Source: an uncultured Roseovarius sp. (GTDB taxonomy: Bacteria; Pseudomonadota; Alphaproteobacteria; Rhodobacterales; Rhodobacteraceae). Taken from it: 64,000 nucleotides of DNA. The notes under the pieces are model-generated. The model was not told where the DNA came from, did not search any database, and saw nothing but the letters and a program-made list of their open reading frames with translations. Shown piece after piece: positions 1 through 8,171 of the stretch. Position 1 is the stretch's first letter; every line of letters begins with the position of its first letter. Made by a program: the position numbers and the translations under genes. The stretch covers positions 920,366 through 984,365 of the forward strand of contig OX638333.1 in assembly GCA_951812895.1 (NCBI GenBank), in the 5' to 3' direction.

Positions 1-1
1 G

Positions 2-232
2 CTAGAGGCCTGGGCACGCCATACGCTCAACTGGATTACCCGGTGGGAAGAAGACGGGCCGAAACCTGTAAACAATGAGTGGCGCGGACTGGCGCACGGG
101 GTGGGTGAAGACGTGGCACAAGGTGGGCTAAAAGGCACTTATCTTGGTGTCGATGAATATTTCGGAATGCTTCTTAGGGATGAAAAGGCCACCCACCTCA
201 TTCCGCTAAGCAGTCTTTTGGAGGAGATGTAA
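2..232 (+). CDS. C-terminal end of a biotin/lipoate protein ligase-like protein (partial)
   Basis: An open frame runs from the window edge and stops at TAA 230-232. The last A of that stop is the first base of the next ATG (TAATG), so the two genes are translationally coupled. The visible 76 residues end in a stretch around GVDEYFGMLL and LIPLSSLLEEM. I associate this tail with the C-terminal extension (DUF4444) of a biotin/lipoate ligase-like family that precedes a DUF6505 gene in Rhodobacterales. The catalytic part lies outside the window, so the identity rests on the tail, on gene order and on memory of the family. Activity cannot be judged. Confidence 0.5.
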   Translation, partial: LEAWARHTLNWITRWEEDGPKPVNNEWRGLAHGVGEDVAQGGLKGTYLGVDEYFGMLLRDEKATHLIPLSSLLEEM

Positions 233-711
233 TGAAGCTCGCGCGCGCAATACATTTCGATGAGAGCGATCAACGGGTCTATCACTCCCCGGCCCGCACA
301 GGCGAGTGGTGTATCTCGGGTGGGTTCGAATTCTCTAACTGGGCCAAGGCCGATCTGTCTGGCAAAGCAAGACAGGCTTTTGCAAATGGATGGCTCGGGC
401 TGGAAACAGCCGGACGTGTGACCTTTGTCGCGGTTACCCAGATAGAGCAGGCCGAGCTTGACACATTGACGGACATGCTGGCCCTCCACTTCGTGACCTA
501 TTACGGCGCTCCTGACGCCGAAGTGGCACACCCCGTGGCCGCCGAGGAAATCGGCCAGATGGCCGAACTGTGCGACGAACATGAGGCCAACACCCTGCTC
601 ACGGTCTCAAGAGAGTTGACAGACACAGGCGTACGAGAGGCCTACAGGGTCATCCAGCCGCAGGATGCGGATCTAGATCAATTTGCAATTCATGGGGCGT
701 TGGACGAGTAG
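232..711 (+). CDS. DUF6505 family protein
   Basis: This 159-residue protein starts at an ATG that overlaps the stop of the upstream ligase-like gene by one base, which indicates co-translation. It has no signal peptide or membrane segment. It resembles the conserved Rhodobacterales family DUF6505, which has no assigned function. Genes of this family tend to lie close to molybdenum/tungsten enzyme genes such as formate dehydrogenase, and here it converges on a tungstate transporter. A role in cofactor or enzyme maturation is inference from context only. The end is separated from the convergent tupA remnant by fewer than 20 bases. Confidence 0.6.
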   Translation: MKLARAIHFDESDQRVYHSPARTGEWCISGGFEFSNWAKADLSGKARQAFANGWLGLETAGRVTFVAVTQIEQAELDTLTDMLALHFVTYYGAPDAEVAHPVAAEEIGQMAELCDEHEANTLLTVSRELTDTGVREAYRVIQPQDADLDQFAIHGALDE

Positions 712-729
712 GTCTAAGAGACTTTATTC

Positions 730-1526
730 CTACATGGCATTGAACACAAACAGCGGCTCGCCCTCAATTCGATTGGAATTGATTAGTTCCTTCGCCCGAT
801 CCGAAATCAGCCAGTTTTCCAGCTGTTGTGCTTGTCCATGCTTCACCTGTGCATGTTTATCCGGGTTCACAGGCAGATAGGCATATTGGTTAAAGAGCAC
901 TGGATTACCTGAGAAGAGCAGCGCAAGATCGCCCTTGTCGCCAAAATTAAGCCAGCTGGCCCTGTCGGACATGATATAGGCATTCATACCGCTGGCAGTG
1001 TTCAGCGCCGAGCCCATACCCGCGCCCACCGCACGGTAACAGCTGCCAAAGCTCTCCGGATCGAGTGTGGCAGAGCGCCAAAAGCTCAGCTCTTTTTCGT
1101 GCGTGCCGCTGTCATCGCCACAGCTAACATAGGGCGCTTAGGCGAGCGCGACCTGTTGCAACACGGCCGTTACATTCACTGAATTTTCAATGCCTGCAGG
1201 GTCAGAATCGGGGCTCAGAAAAACGAAATATTATATATGATCTCTCGGCGGTGGGTGCCGTAACCACTGCTAAGAAACGCCTCTTCAGCCTCGCGGGAAT
1301 TGACAAGTATCGCATCGACATCTCCCGCCCATCCGAGCGGGATGGCCTGACCGGTGCCCAGCACAAGCAGCTGAACATCGATGCCGGTATCGGCTTCAAT
1401 CGCGGGTAGTAGATTATCGGAGAGGCCCGAGTTGTGAAACGACGTGGTCACTGCAAGCTTCACCTCTTCAGCCCATGCGGCTGTCGCATAAACCAGTGCT
1501 GCAAGGCCACCCAGGAAAGTCGTCAT
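730..1526 (-). pseudogene. tupA: Broken tungstate-binding protein gene tupA (frameshift plus stop)
   Basis: TupA is the periplasmic tungstate-binding protein of the TupABC importer. The first 103 codons from ATG 1526 encode a signal peptide (TAAWAEE cleavage region) and a TupA start (VTTSFHNSGLSDNLLP; GTHRREIIYN). They then run into TGA at 1215-1217. Inserting one base between 1229 and 1230 restores the conserved YNDF and the continuation FLSPDSDPAGIENS. The restored frame meets an in-frame TAA at 1138-1140. Beyond it the normal sequence resumes (CGDDSGTHEKELSFW, VGAGMGSALNTASGM, LFNQYAYLPV) and ends at TAG 730-732. There are two independent lesions. The ATG overlaps the end of tupC. A short N-terminal peptide may still be made, but no full binding protein. 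Confidence 0.85.
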
Positions 1527-2233
1527 TCCACAATATCCCCCCTCAGAAACGCCCGGGACTGTTCGGTCTCTGGCGCGTCGAAAAACGCAGTCGCAGGGCA
1601 GAATTCAAGCAGTTTTCCGCCCAGCATGAAAACAACTTCGTCCCCAAGCCGCCGCGCCTGACCCATATCATGGGTCGACATGATGATACGTGTGCCTGAA
1701 TGTGCGGCCCCGGTCAGGATTTCCTCAATCTCCCGTGTGGCCCGTCCATCAAGCGACGAACAGGGCTCATCCAGGAACAGAACTTCCGGATCGCGTATCA
1801 GTGCGCGCGCAAGCGCCAGCTTCTGGCGTTCTCCTCCCGAAAGCACCCTTGCCGGATGCATCAGCGCATCTCCTAGCCCCACACGCGCGGCCCAATCTAC
1901 AGCTTTGGCGCGAGCCTCGTTCCTAGGAGTTTTGAGTAGGCTTAGTGGATAGGTGAGATTCTCCCGCACAGAGCGGCGCAGCAGGATGGGACTCTGGAAC
2001 ACAAAACCCTGCTTTCTGCGCGCCTCTGCCAGTGGACAGGCCCAGATTATATCCCCGCCACTGAGCCTCAAAACCCCGTGTAACATGGACAAAAGGCTGG
2101 TTTTCCCCGACCCGTTTGGCCCGATCACGATTGTAATTCCGGTGCCGTCCAGCCGCAGATCAACCGGACCGATCAAAAGATTTTCCCGCCGGCGCACCAC
2201 CGCGCCGCTTGCGATCAAAGGTAACAATCCCAT
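1523..2233 (-). CDS. tupC: Tungstate ABC transporter ATP-binding protein
   Basis: This is the ATPase subunit of a tungstate-type importer, cytoplasmic and bound to the permease. Walker A (GPNGSGKT), the Q-loop region (GFVFQSP), the ABC signature (LSGGERQ), Walker B (VLFLDEP) and the switch histidine (STHDMG) are all present in order, so the protein should bind and hydrolyse ATP. An in-frame upstream start at 2269 exists. I chose the ATG at 2233 because it overlaps the tupB stop as TGATG, a usual coupling arrangement. Its 3' end overlaps the tupA remnant start by 4 bases (ATGA). With tupA broken it may serve a different binding protein or be decaying. Confidence 0.85.
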   Translation of the reverse strand: MGLLPLIASGAVVRRRENLLIGPVDLRLDGTGITIVIGPNGSGKTSLLSMLHGVLRLSGGDIIWACPLAEARRKQGFVFQSPILLRRSVRENLTYPLSLLKTPRNEARAKAVDWAARVGLGDALMHPARVLSGGERQKLALARALIRDPEVLFLDEPCSSLDGRATREIEEILTGAAHSGTRIIMSTHDMGQARRLGDEVVFMLGGKLLEFCPATAFFDAPETEQSRAFLRGDIVE

Positions 2234-2937
2234 CACCAACGCCCCTCGGTTTCGGTCCGGGTCAACCAATGGATGGCGATGTTCACTGTGATCGCCAGCG
2301 CGATAAGAACAAAGCCAAGTGCAAGAGCCAGCGCAAAATCTCCCTTGCCGGTTTCAAGGGCAATAGCTGTGGTCAGCACTCTGGTTGCGTGATCGATGTT
2401 GCCGCCCACAATCATAATTGCCCCGACTTCGCCAATCGCCCGACCAAACCCTGCAAGCGCGGCTGTCAGCAGCGCGCGTCGACCATCCCATATCAGCGTG
2501 CCAATCCGCTGTGGTTGTGTGGTGTTCAGTGAAATCAGTAGATCATGATAATCTGACCAAAGTTCGCGCAGAGACTGATGCGCGATAGAGGCGATCAATG
2601 GTAGGATAATGATCACCTGTGCAATGATCATTGCTGTCGGCGTAAATAGCAGATCAAAAACCCCGAAAGGGCCTGAGCGTGACAGCAATAGGTAAACAAT
2701 CAGACCCACAACAACAGGCGGTAGCCCCATCAGCGCGTTCAGGACAGCGATTATCGTCCGCCTGTAGCGGAAGCGCCGCACAACCAGTAACGCTGCCAGC
2801 GGCAATGCGAGGGCGGATGCAATCACCACTGCCGTTAACGTCACCCTGAGAGATAGCAGCGTTATTTCAGAAAGGTCCGGATCAAGCGCGACCAGTAGGC
2901 GAAACGCATGCACAAGACCTTCCCAAATATCCGTCAT
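2233..2937 (-). CDS. tupB: Tungstate ABC transporter permease
   Basis: The 234-residue inner-membrane permease has five to six hydrophobic segments and the cytoplasmic EAA-like loop around GFGRAIGEVGAIMIVGGNI, which contacts the ATPase. The sequence is of the TupB/WtpB type, close to molybdate permeases, and the broken tupA downstream decides for tungstate. It is the first gene of the tupBCA transcription unit and converges with the ligase/DUF6505 pair. No clear molybdate or tungstate operator or riboswitch was recognised upstream. The gene looks intact from end to end. Confidence 0.85.
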   Translation of the reverse strand: MTDIWEGLVHAFRLLVALDPDLSEITLLSLRVTLTAVVIASALALPLAALLVVRRFRYRRTIIAVLNALMGLPPVVVGLIVYLLLSRSGPFGVFDLLFTPTAMIIAQVIIILPLIASIAHQSLRELWSDYHDLLISLNTTQPQRIGTLIWDGRRALLTAALAGFGRAIGEVGAIMIVGGNIDHATRVLTTAIALETGKGDFALALALGFVLIALAITVNIAIHWLTRTETEGRW

Positions 2938-3610
2938 GGCGTGATCAGCTCCTCATCTCCTGAAAGCCACTTCGTGCACCCAATCACAAGCAAATCTGAG
3001 CTTAAACCCAAATTGAGGGTGTTGAAGAGGTTCAGGACAAATTGTCCAGCTATCAACGCACGCAGGCTTGTATAACTGCCGAAACTGCCGGATATGTCCC
3101 TGTGCAATTTCGTCAGTTGTGTCGCGCAGCTGAAATCAACTGACGACTAACCCCAACAAGGTCACGACCCGCATGTCGGTCAACAGGTCGGATACCCAAT
3201 GCGGATCACACGAATGACGCCTCTGACCACACCGCAGCAGTACGGAACGTATCAGACAAATCCTTTCCCACAGCAATAAACGAACTACTCAGCGTATTGA
3301 TTGATCCCGGGTTGGAAGTACCTCTCGACGGTGAGTATCATCGTGTGATCGATGCATCCCCGAACGCCATCGGATTGACTGCACCGGCGTATACATAGAC
3401 TGATTGTCCAACCCACAATCTGCTAAACGTGGCATGCGATGAAGGATTGTCTGGCTTTGCACCACTTGAACATCCGCCTGCGCCAATCTACATGGGCCGC
3501 CAATATACCCCAGAATGCCTCGTCGGCGCGCAAGCTGTTGTCTGAGAACAACTAGGCTGAGTATTGCAACGAAGAGTTGTCTGCGTTCCCGTGTCTCGCC
3601 GCTAATTGAG
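2938..3610. other. Gene-poor stretch with a possible coding remnant
   Basis: There is no convincing gene in these roughly 670 bases. On the + strand about 3285-3550 a frame reads with protein-like composition (VIDASPNAIGLTAPAYT, stop, then CDEGLSGFAPLEHPPAP and YMGRQYTPECLVGAQ). It is interrupted by TAG in the middle and has no start or ribosome site. I do not recognise the family. It is probably decayed coding DNA next to the insertion-sequence scar at 5.1-5.9 kb. The part at 2938-3100 must hold the tupB promoter, but no motif stands out. Confidence 0.35.
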
Positions 3611-4999
3611 TTAAGTCACGCGGAGCCACGTCATCATTCCGCTGGCAGAATGCTCGAGCATGTGGCAATGTAAAAGCCAATCGCCTGGGTTGTCCGCGAC
3701 AAAGGCGATTTCCAATGTCTTTCCCCGATCGACAAGCGCCGTATCACGAAGCGGCCCTGTGTTGCCATCAATTGAAATGACACGGAAATGATGCCCATGA
3801 AGGTGCATTGCATGCGGCCACGCGGTGTCGTTTGTCATTGCGATGCGAATGGTTTCACCTAGCGATGCTTCAACAAGCGGCATGTCGTCCATATCTGCCA
3901 TTCCATTGAACGCCCAGGCCTTGCCGCTGGCGGCCAGCTCGCGTGTTCCGGTCATCTGACTATCTAGCATCGCGCCACGCATTCGACCCATTGCGCCGCC
4001 TTCCATCAGCAGGTCGACTTTGTGTGCTTCTGAGAGCGCCTCGAGTGACGCAACCGGATTGGGAGGCAAAGCCGCCGGAGCGGGCAGTACTTGCTCACGG
4101 GAAGCTCCGCCTATGTTGAAAGTCGCGAGCGCATAACCACCATCGCGTTCGATACTCAGAAGGAACGCCTTTTTCCCTTCTTCGGCAACAACATCGACAA
4201 TAAGGTCAGCGCGCTGCGCAGGTGCCAGTGTGAAGTTTTCCAAACGTAGCGGTGCGTCAAGTGGCATACCATCAAGCGCGACCACCCAGCCGTCCAACCC
4301 ACGCGGCTCTACAATGAATACCCTCGCGTTTGCGGTGTTGACCAGTCGCAGCCGCATACGAGTGAAACGCCCGACGTTCCGGCTCCACGCTCCCTGTCCG
4401 TTGACCGTGATCCAATTGCCAATCCGTCCAGCATGTGACCAATCATGCATGTTGCCGAAGTCTTCGGCAATTTGTGCATCGTCGTTTAACCGCCAGTCGT
4501 CCAATAGCAGCGCTTCGTCGTGATCAACCGCGGGGGCGCCTTCAATCTCTTCGACAATCAATGCACCAGAAAGGCCACGCGCCATTTGTTCCCATGTTCT
4601 GTTGTGAGGGTGATACCAATACGTTCCCGCGTCAGGCACCGTGAAATCGTAGTGGAATGCGTCACCGGATGCGACGGCATCCTGGGTCACACCGGCGACA
4701 CCATCCATGGCATTGTCGATACGAATGCCGTGCCAATGAACGGTGGACGCTTGTGGCAGCGCGTTGACAAACCGCCGGATGACGCGATCGCCCTGCAGGA
4801 CGTGGATGGTTGGACCAGGAACGCTATCATTGAACGCCCAAACTGCTGTTTCTTGGTAATCACGTGGAGCTATTTGAGCCAACCCTTCGTTGGCCGTGAG
4901 TGTGTGTGCTACATCGGACCAAGCTGCGCGTGGCGCAGACATAGCTGCGGCAGACCCCAAAAGGCAAAGATTGAACTGGCGCCGTTTCATACCATTCAT
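3611..4999 (-). CDS. Tat-exported multicopper oxidase
   Basis: This is a 462-residue copper oxidase that oxidises a substrate while reducing O2 to water in the periplasm. The N-terminus carries a twin-arginine signal (MKRRQFNLCLLGSAAAMSA), so it is exported folded. All four copper-binding motifs are visible: HWHGIR near residue 93, YWYHPHN near 127, HAMHLHGHHF near 397, and HCHMLEHSASGMM near the C-terminus with the type 1 Cys, His and Met. The start at 4999 has a GGAG sequence six bases upstream. A second ATG three codons later is also possible. The family includes CueO/CopA-like copper-tolerance oxidases and other laccase-like enzymes. No copper chaperone or pump lies beside it, so the substrate is open. 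Confidence 0.85.
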   Translation of the reverse strand: MNGMKRRQFNLCLLGSAAAMSAPRAAWSDVAHTLTANEGLAQIAPRDYQETAVWAFNDSVPGPTIHVLQGDRVIRRFVNALPQASTVHWHGIRIDNAMDGVAGVTQDAVASGDAFHYDFTVPDAGTYWYHPHNRTWEQMARGLSGALIVEEIEGAPAVDHDEALLLDDWRLNDDAQIAEDFGNMHDWSHAGRIGNWITVNGQGAWSRNVGRFTRMRLRLVNTANARVFIVEPRGLDGWVVALDGMPLDAPLRLENFTLAPAQRADLIVDVVAEEGKKAFLLSIERDGGYALATFNIGGASREQVLPAPAALPPNPVASLEALSEAHKVDLLMEGGAMGRMRGAMLDSQMTGTRELAASGKAWAFNGMADMDDMPLVEASLGETIRIAMTNDTAWPHAMHLHGHHFRVISIDGNTGPLRDTALVDRGKTLEIAFVADNPGDWLLHCHMLEHSASGMMTWLRVT

Positions 5000-5147
5000 A
5001 AACGCTCTCCGACTGCTTCTGTGTTGTTGATGCAGATCACCTTATCGGGCGTTATCAGAGGAAACCAGCTTGAGACCGGCGTTGCAGTTACGTAGCTTCG
5101 CCTAGTGAAAAACGTGACCCGTTTAAATAATTCAAAGCTAGTCCTAA

Positions 5148-5870
5148 GGTCATCCTACTTGCGGTGATGATGTTCGTCAGTTTCCCGCTTTCACTTCGGA
5201 ATGCTGAAGATCTTCTTCACGAACGCAGCATTGATGTGAGTCATGAAACGGTTCGATTCTGGTGGAACAAATTTGATCCGTTGTTCGCGTCCGAAATCCG
5301 GAGACGGAGGGTCTTGCAGCTTCGGGAGTACTCAAACGGGCAATGGCACCTGGACCAGGTTTTTGTGAATATCTATGGAGAGGCGCACCATATCATCCGC
5401 AAGCCCAAGGCAAGATTGAGCGATGGCACCAGATGCTCAAGAACCGCATCCTGCTGGAAAACTACTATCTGTCTGGGGGCCTAAGGCATCAGATTGATGC
5501 CTTCGTCGAACACTACAACCATCAGCGCTATCATGAGAGCCTGCAAAACCTCACGTCGGCCGATGTCTACTTCGGCCGAGGTCAAGCCGTTCTGAAACAA
5601 CGAGAAAAGATCAAACGGAAGATCATCGAAACGCGACTCTTGCTTCACAGAAAGTCCGCCGCACAATCAAACCAACCAGATGGTTCAGAGGCTCAACACC
5701 TAAGCCAATTCCGTCAAGCGGCCGCAATGTCGTCAACTTCGCACAGCAGATCACGCTCAAGCATCACCTGCCCTGCTACCAAAGATTCAAAATGCGCACG
5801 ACCGCAGCGACACATCCAGCCCCGCAAAATATTCCATCAGCAGGTTCCCTTGTTCATAGCCTTCCTGTGA
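5148..5870 (+). mobile_element. Chimeric remnant: IS6-type transposase start joined to IS3-type transposase end
   Basis: From about 5148 to 5380 the frame encodes the helix-turn-helix and first catalytic region of an IS6-family transposase (FPLSLRNAEDLLHERSIDVSHETVRFW cut short here; then IRRRRVLQLREYSNGQWHLDQVFV). The extreme N-terminus is missing. Near 5378-5390 the sequence switches, in another frame, to the C-terminal integrase part of an IS3-family transposase (RGAPYHPQAQGKIERWHQM, then EHYNHQRYHESLQNLTSADVYFGRG), which fades after about 5665. Neither element is complete and no paired terminal repeats were found. The following bases to 6163 hold no gene. One stretch near 5988-6010 (CTCAAATTAGCGGACA) might be an old element end, which is uncertain. 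Confidence 0.75.
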
Positions 5871-6163
5871 CCCTATCGAAAGCTCAACCTCAGATCAGGG
5901 CCAACCTAATTACGCATGCTCAACACCGTCCTCAACGGTCAATCCATCGACCAATGGGAAATGATGCGCCGTCTCCGAAGACCGCATTGAGCTCAAATTA
6001 GCGGACACTGCACGGCGCTCAAATAGACGAAACAACAGGTAAAACTGCCGTTGGCCTTATATGTTGATTGATGGAAATACAGCTAACCGACGGCAAACTT
6101 TCGGAAAAACTGATATCAAAGTGAAACCGCCTCTCTCAATTTGATCTGTGCGATAGTGCCTGC

Positions 6164-6907
6164 TTATGTCCTCATCAAAAATACTACAGTCATGCCGATG
6201 CCAACGACGATCACTACGGATCGGATCACTGACACAGGCAATCTCCTGGCCAGTCTTGCGCCTAAGTAGCCACCGACTGTTGCGGCAAGCATCATGATGG
6301 CCGCCTCTTTCATATAGACGATGCCCGCAATCAGGAATGTCACGACCGACGCCCCGGACAAGATGAAAGACAGCACATTTTTAAGGCCGTTCATCAGGTT
6401 GATATCGCGAAATCCCAACCCCGAAAACAACGCTAGCAGTACGATCCCCAACCCACCATTGAAGTATCCCCCATAGGTCGTAACCACCAAAGTGGCGGCC
6501 GTTTTGCCAACAGGGCTTGCACCACTATCACTTTTTGTCCAATTGCGGATCTGCTTGTCGAATGCGAACAGAAACGTAGCAAAAAGCAAAAGCCACGGAA
6601 CGATAAAACTAAACACTTCAGAGGGCGTTACCAGCAATAGAACGGCGCCCAGTACTCCCCCCAAGATCGACAATCCCAAAAGGATGTACAATTCACGCCG
6701 ATCAAAGGCGCGGATTTCCGAGAGGAACCCAGCCGCACCACTCAGATACCCCGGAAACACCGCGACAGCGCTGGTCGCATTCGCCGGTATGGGCGGTACA
6801 CCGATGAAAACGAGCGCCGGAAACGTAAGAAAACTACCACCGCCGGCGATTGCGTTTAAGACCCCGGCAAAAAATGCGGCAATTGAAATAATGACAACAT
6901 CAAGCAT
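6164..6907 (-). CDS. TSUP family (TauE/SafE-type) membrane exporter
   Basis: The 247-residue inner-membrane protein has about eight hydrophobic segments. It shows the two family repeats, with the glycine-rich start AGVLNAIAGGGSFLTFPALV and the later GGYFNGGLGIVLLALF. The TSUP family carries organosulfur anions, sulfite or small carboxylates across the membrane. Its ATG overlaps the end of the M20 peptidase gene by 8 bases, so it is translated as the last gene of the TAXI transporter/peptidase operon. That suggests it exports a by-product of the imported compound after hydrolysis. The product carried cannot be read from the sequence. Confidence 0.8.
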   Translation of the reverse strand: MLDVVIISIAAFFAGVLNAIAGGGSFLTFPALVFIGVPPIPANATSAVAVFPGYLSGAAGFLSEIRAFDRRELYILLGLSILGGVLGAVLLLVTPSEVFSFIVPWLLLFATFLFAFDKQIRNWTKSDSGASPVGKTAATLVVTTYGGYFNGGLGIVLLALFSGLGFRDINLMNGLKNVLSFILSGASVVTFLIAGIVYMKEAAIMMLAATVGGYLGARLARRLPVSVIRSVVIVVGIGMTVVFLMRT

Positions 6908-8171
6908 TACTCACCAGATAGTCATGTGCTGATAAAGCGAAGATATCGACCAGAGAGTAAAGCTCATTGAGCATGATATATTCGTCTGGCGCACCAAGAT
7001 TGTAAGCCATCAGGCCACAGACGACCGATGGCACACCCGCATAGCGATATAGCCTTGCATCGGATGCCCCGACGCGCATGGTTACTGCTGGCTCTTCCCC
7101 AAATACAGCAGCGCTGTTCTGTCGTACCGCCTCAATCACCGGGTGGTCCGGCGGTGTCCAGCTGGGCTCGTAACGGCGCGTGATTTCAAGTTCGATGTCG
7201 TCGGTGGTATCGCAGATGCGTGTTAGCTCATTTTCAACCTGCGCGACCGAAACACCAACCGGCAGTCGAATATCGCAGGTAAACTCCGCCCGATCCGCGA
7301 CGAGATTTGACAACCTTCCTCCGTCGATAGTGCCAAAGGTGACAGTGACGTTTTTCAACACGGTCGTTTCGCCGTCCCCGGACAGGTTTTCTGACTTCTC
7401 TGACCAGTGGTCGATCATCGACACAACATTGTTGCCGGTGGTGTCTACAGGAAAGGATCGCAAGGATTTAAAACTTTCCATCACAGCGACCAGCTTTTCA
7501 ATCGCGCTGTCTCCTCTGTGGACATGCGCCGCATGTGTCGATCTGCCTTTCGCCGTGACCTTTGCCCAGATCATACCTTTTTCGCCAAAACGCAGGACGT
7601 GCGGAGACCCCACATCACCACTGATCATCGCATCTCCCTTCGCATGCGGCACATTGTCGAGCAGGTATTGGGTGCCGAGTATGCCCATGGTTTCCTCGTC
7701 GCCCACAAATGTGCCGACAATTTCTCCCGGAAAGTCCGCGCCGCACTCCGAAAGACATTTTATCGCCAGCAGACTGGCGGCGATACCGCCTTTCATGTCG
7801 GAAATTCCCAGCCCATAGGCTTTGTCGCCGTCCACTTCGCCTTCGGGGTTGCGCGTCCAACCGGATAAATCTCCGGCGGGAAACGTATCCATGTGGCCGT
7901 TGAAGACGAGCCGACGCCCCGGGCGATTGCCCCGGAGACGAATGACCAGATTGTGCACCGGCTCTTGCGAAATATAACGCTCCACTTCAACTCCAGGGAT
8001 CTCCGCAGCTATGACTTCGATCTCGTTAGCCATTGCCCGAATATCTCCTTCGGGCTGCTGGCTTTTGATTTTTACCAGACGAAGCGTCAGATCAACGACC
8101 TGATCGCGATTGTCATTAATCCAAAGACATATCTTTTTGCGCAAGTTTGGTTCAGCAATACTCGCTTTCAT
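6900..8171 (-). CDS. M20 family metallopeptidase / N-acyl amino acid deacylase
   Basis: This 423-residue cytoplasmic zinc hydrolase is of the ArgE/DapE/CPG2 type. Metal and catalytic motifs are present: FNGHMDTFPAGD (first metal His and catalytic Asp), GISDMKGG (bridging Asp), and VGDEETMG (general-base Glu and metal Glu). A dimerisation-domain His region lies in between (RSTHAAHVHRG). Family members cleave amide bonds of N-acyl amino acids, dipeptides or succinyl-diaminopimelate. It overlaps the TRAP permease gene by 4 bases upstream and the TSUP gene downstream. The operon order TAXI binding protein, permease, deacylase, exporter suggests it cleaves the imported solute. An N-acyl amino acid or dipeptide is my inference. 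Confidence 0.8.
   Translation of the reverse strand: MKASIAEPNLRKKICLWINDNRDQVVDLTLRLVKIKSQQPEGDIRAMANEIEVIAAEIPGVEVERYISQEPVHNLVIRLRGNRPGRRLVFNGHMDTFPAGDLSGWTRNPEGEVDGDKAYGLGISDMKGGIAASLLAIKCLSECGADFPGEIVGTFVGDEETMGILGTQYLLDNVPHAKGDAMISGDVGSPHVLRFGEKGMIWAKVTAKGRSTHAAHVHRGDSAIEKLVAVMESFKSLRSFPVDTTGNNVVSMIDHWSEKSENLSGDGETTVLKNVTVTFGTIDGGRLSNLVADRAEFTCDIRLPVGVSVAQVENELTRICDTTDDIELEITRRYEPSWTPPDHPVIEAVRQNSAAVFGEEPAVTMRVGASDARLYRYAGVPSVVCGLMAYNLGAPDEYIMLNELYSLVDIFALSAHDYLVSNA

Noticed and set aside
139..582. Minus-strand frame of 147 codons opposite the DUF6505 gene
   Set aside because: It is a shadow of the real + strand gene, with no ribosome site and unusual composition.
1138..1230. Programmed frameshift or recoding in tupA
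   Set aside because: The lesion lacks a slippery heptamer in the right place, and a second independent in-frame TAA follows. Simple decay explains both.
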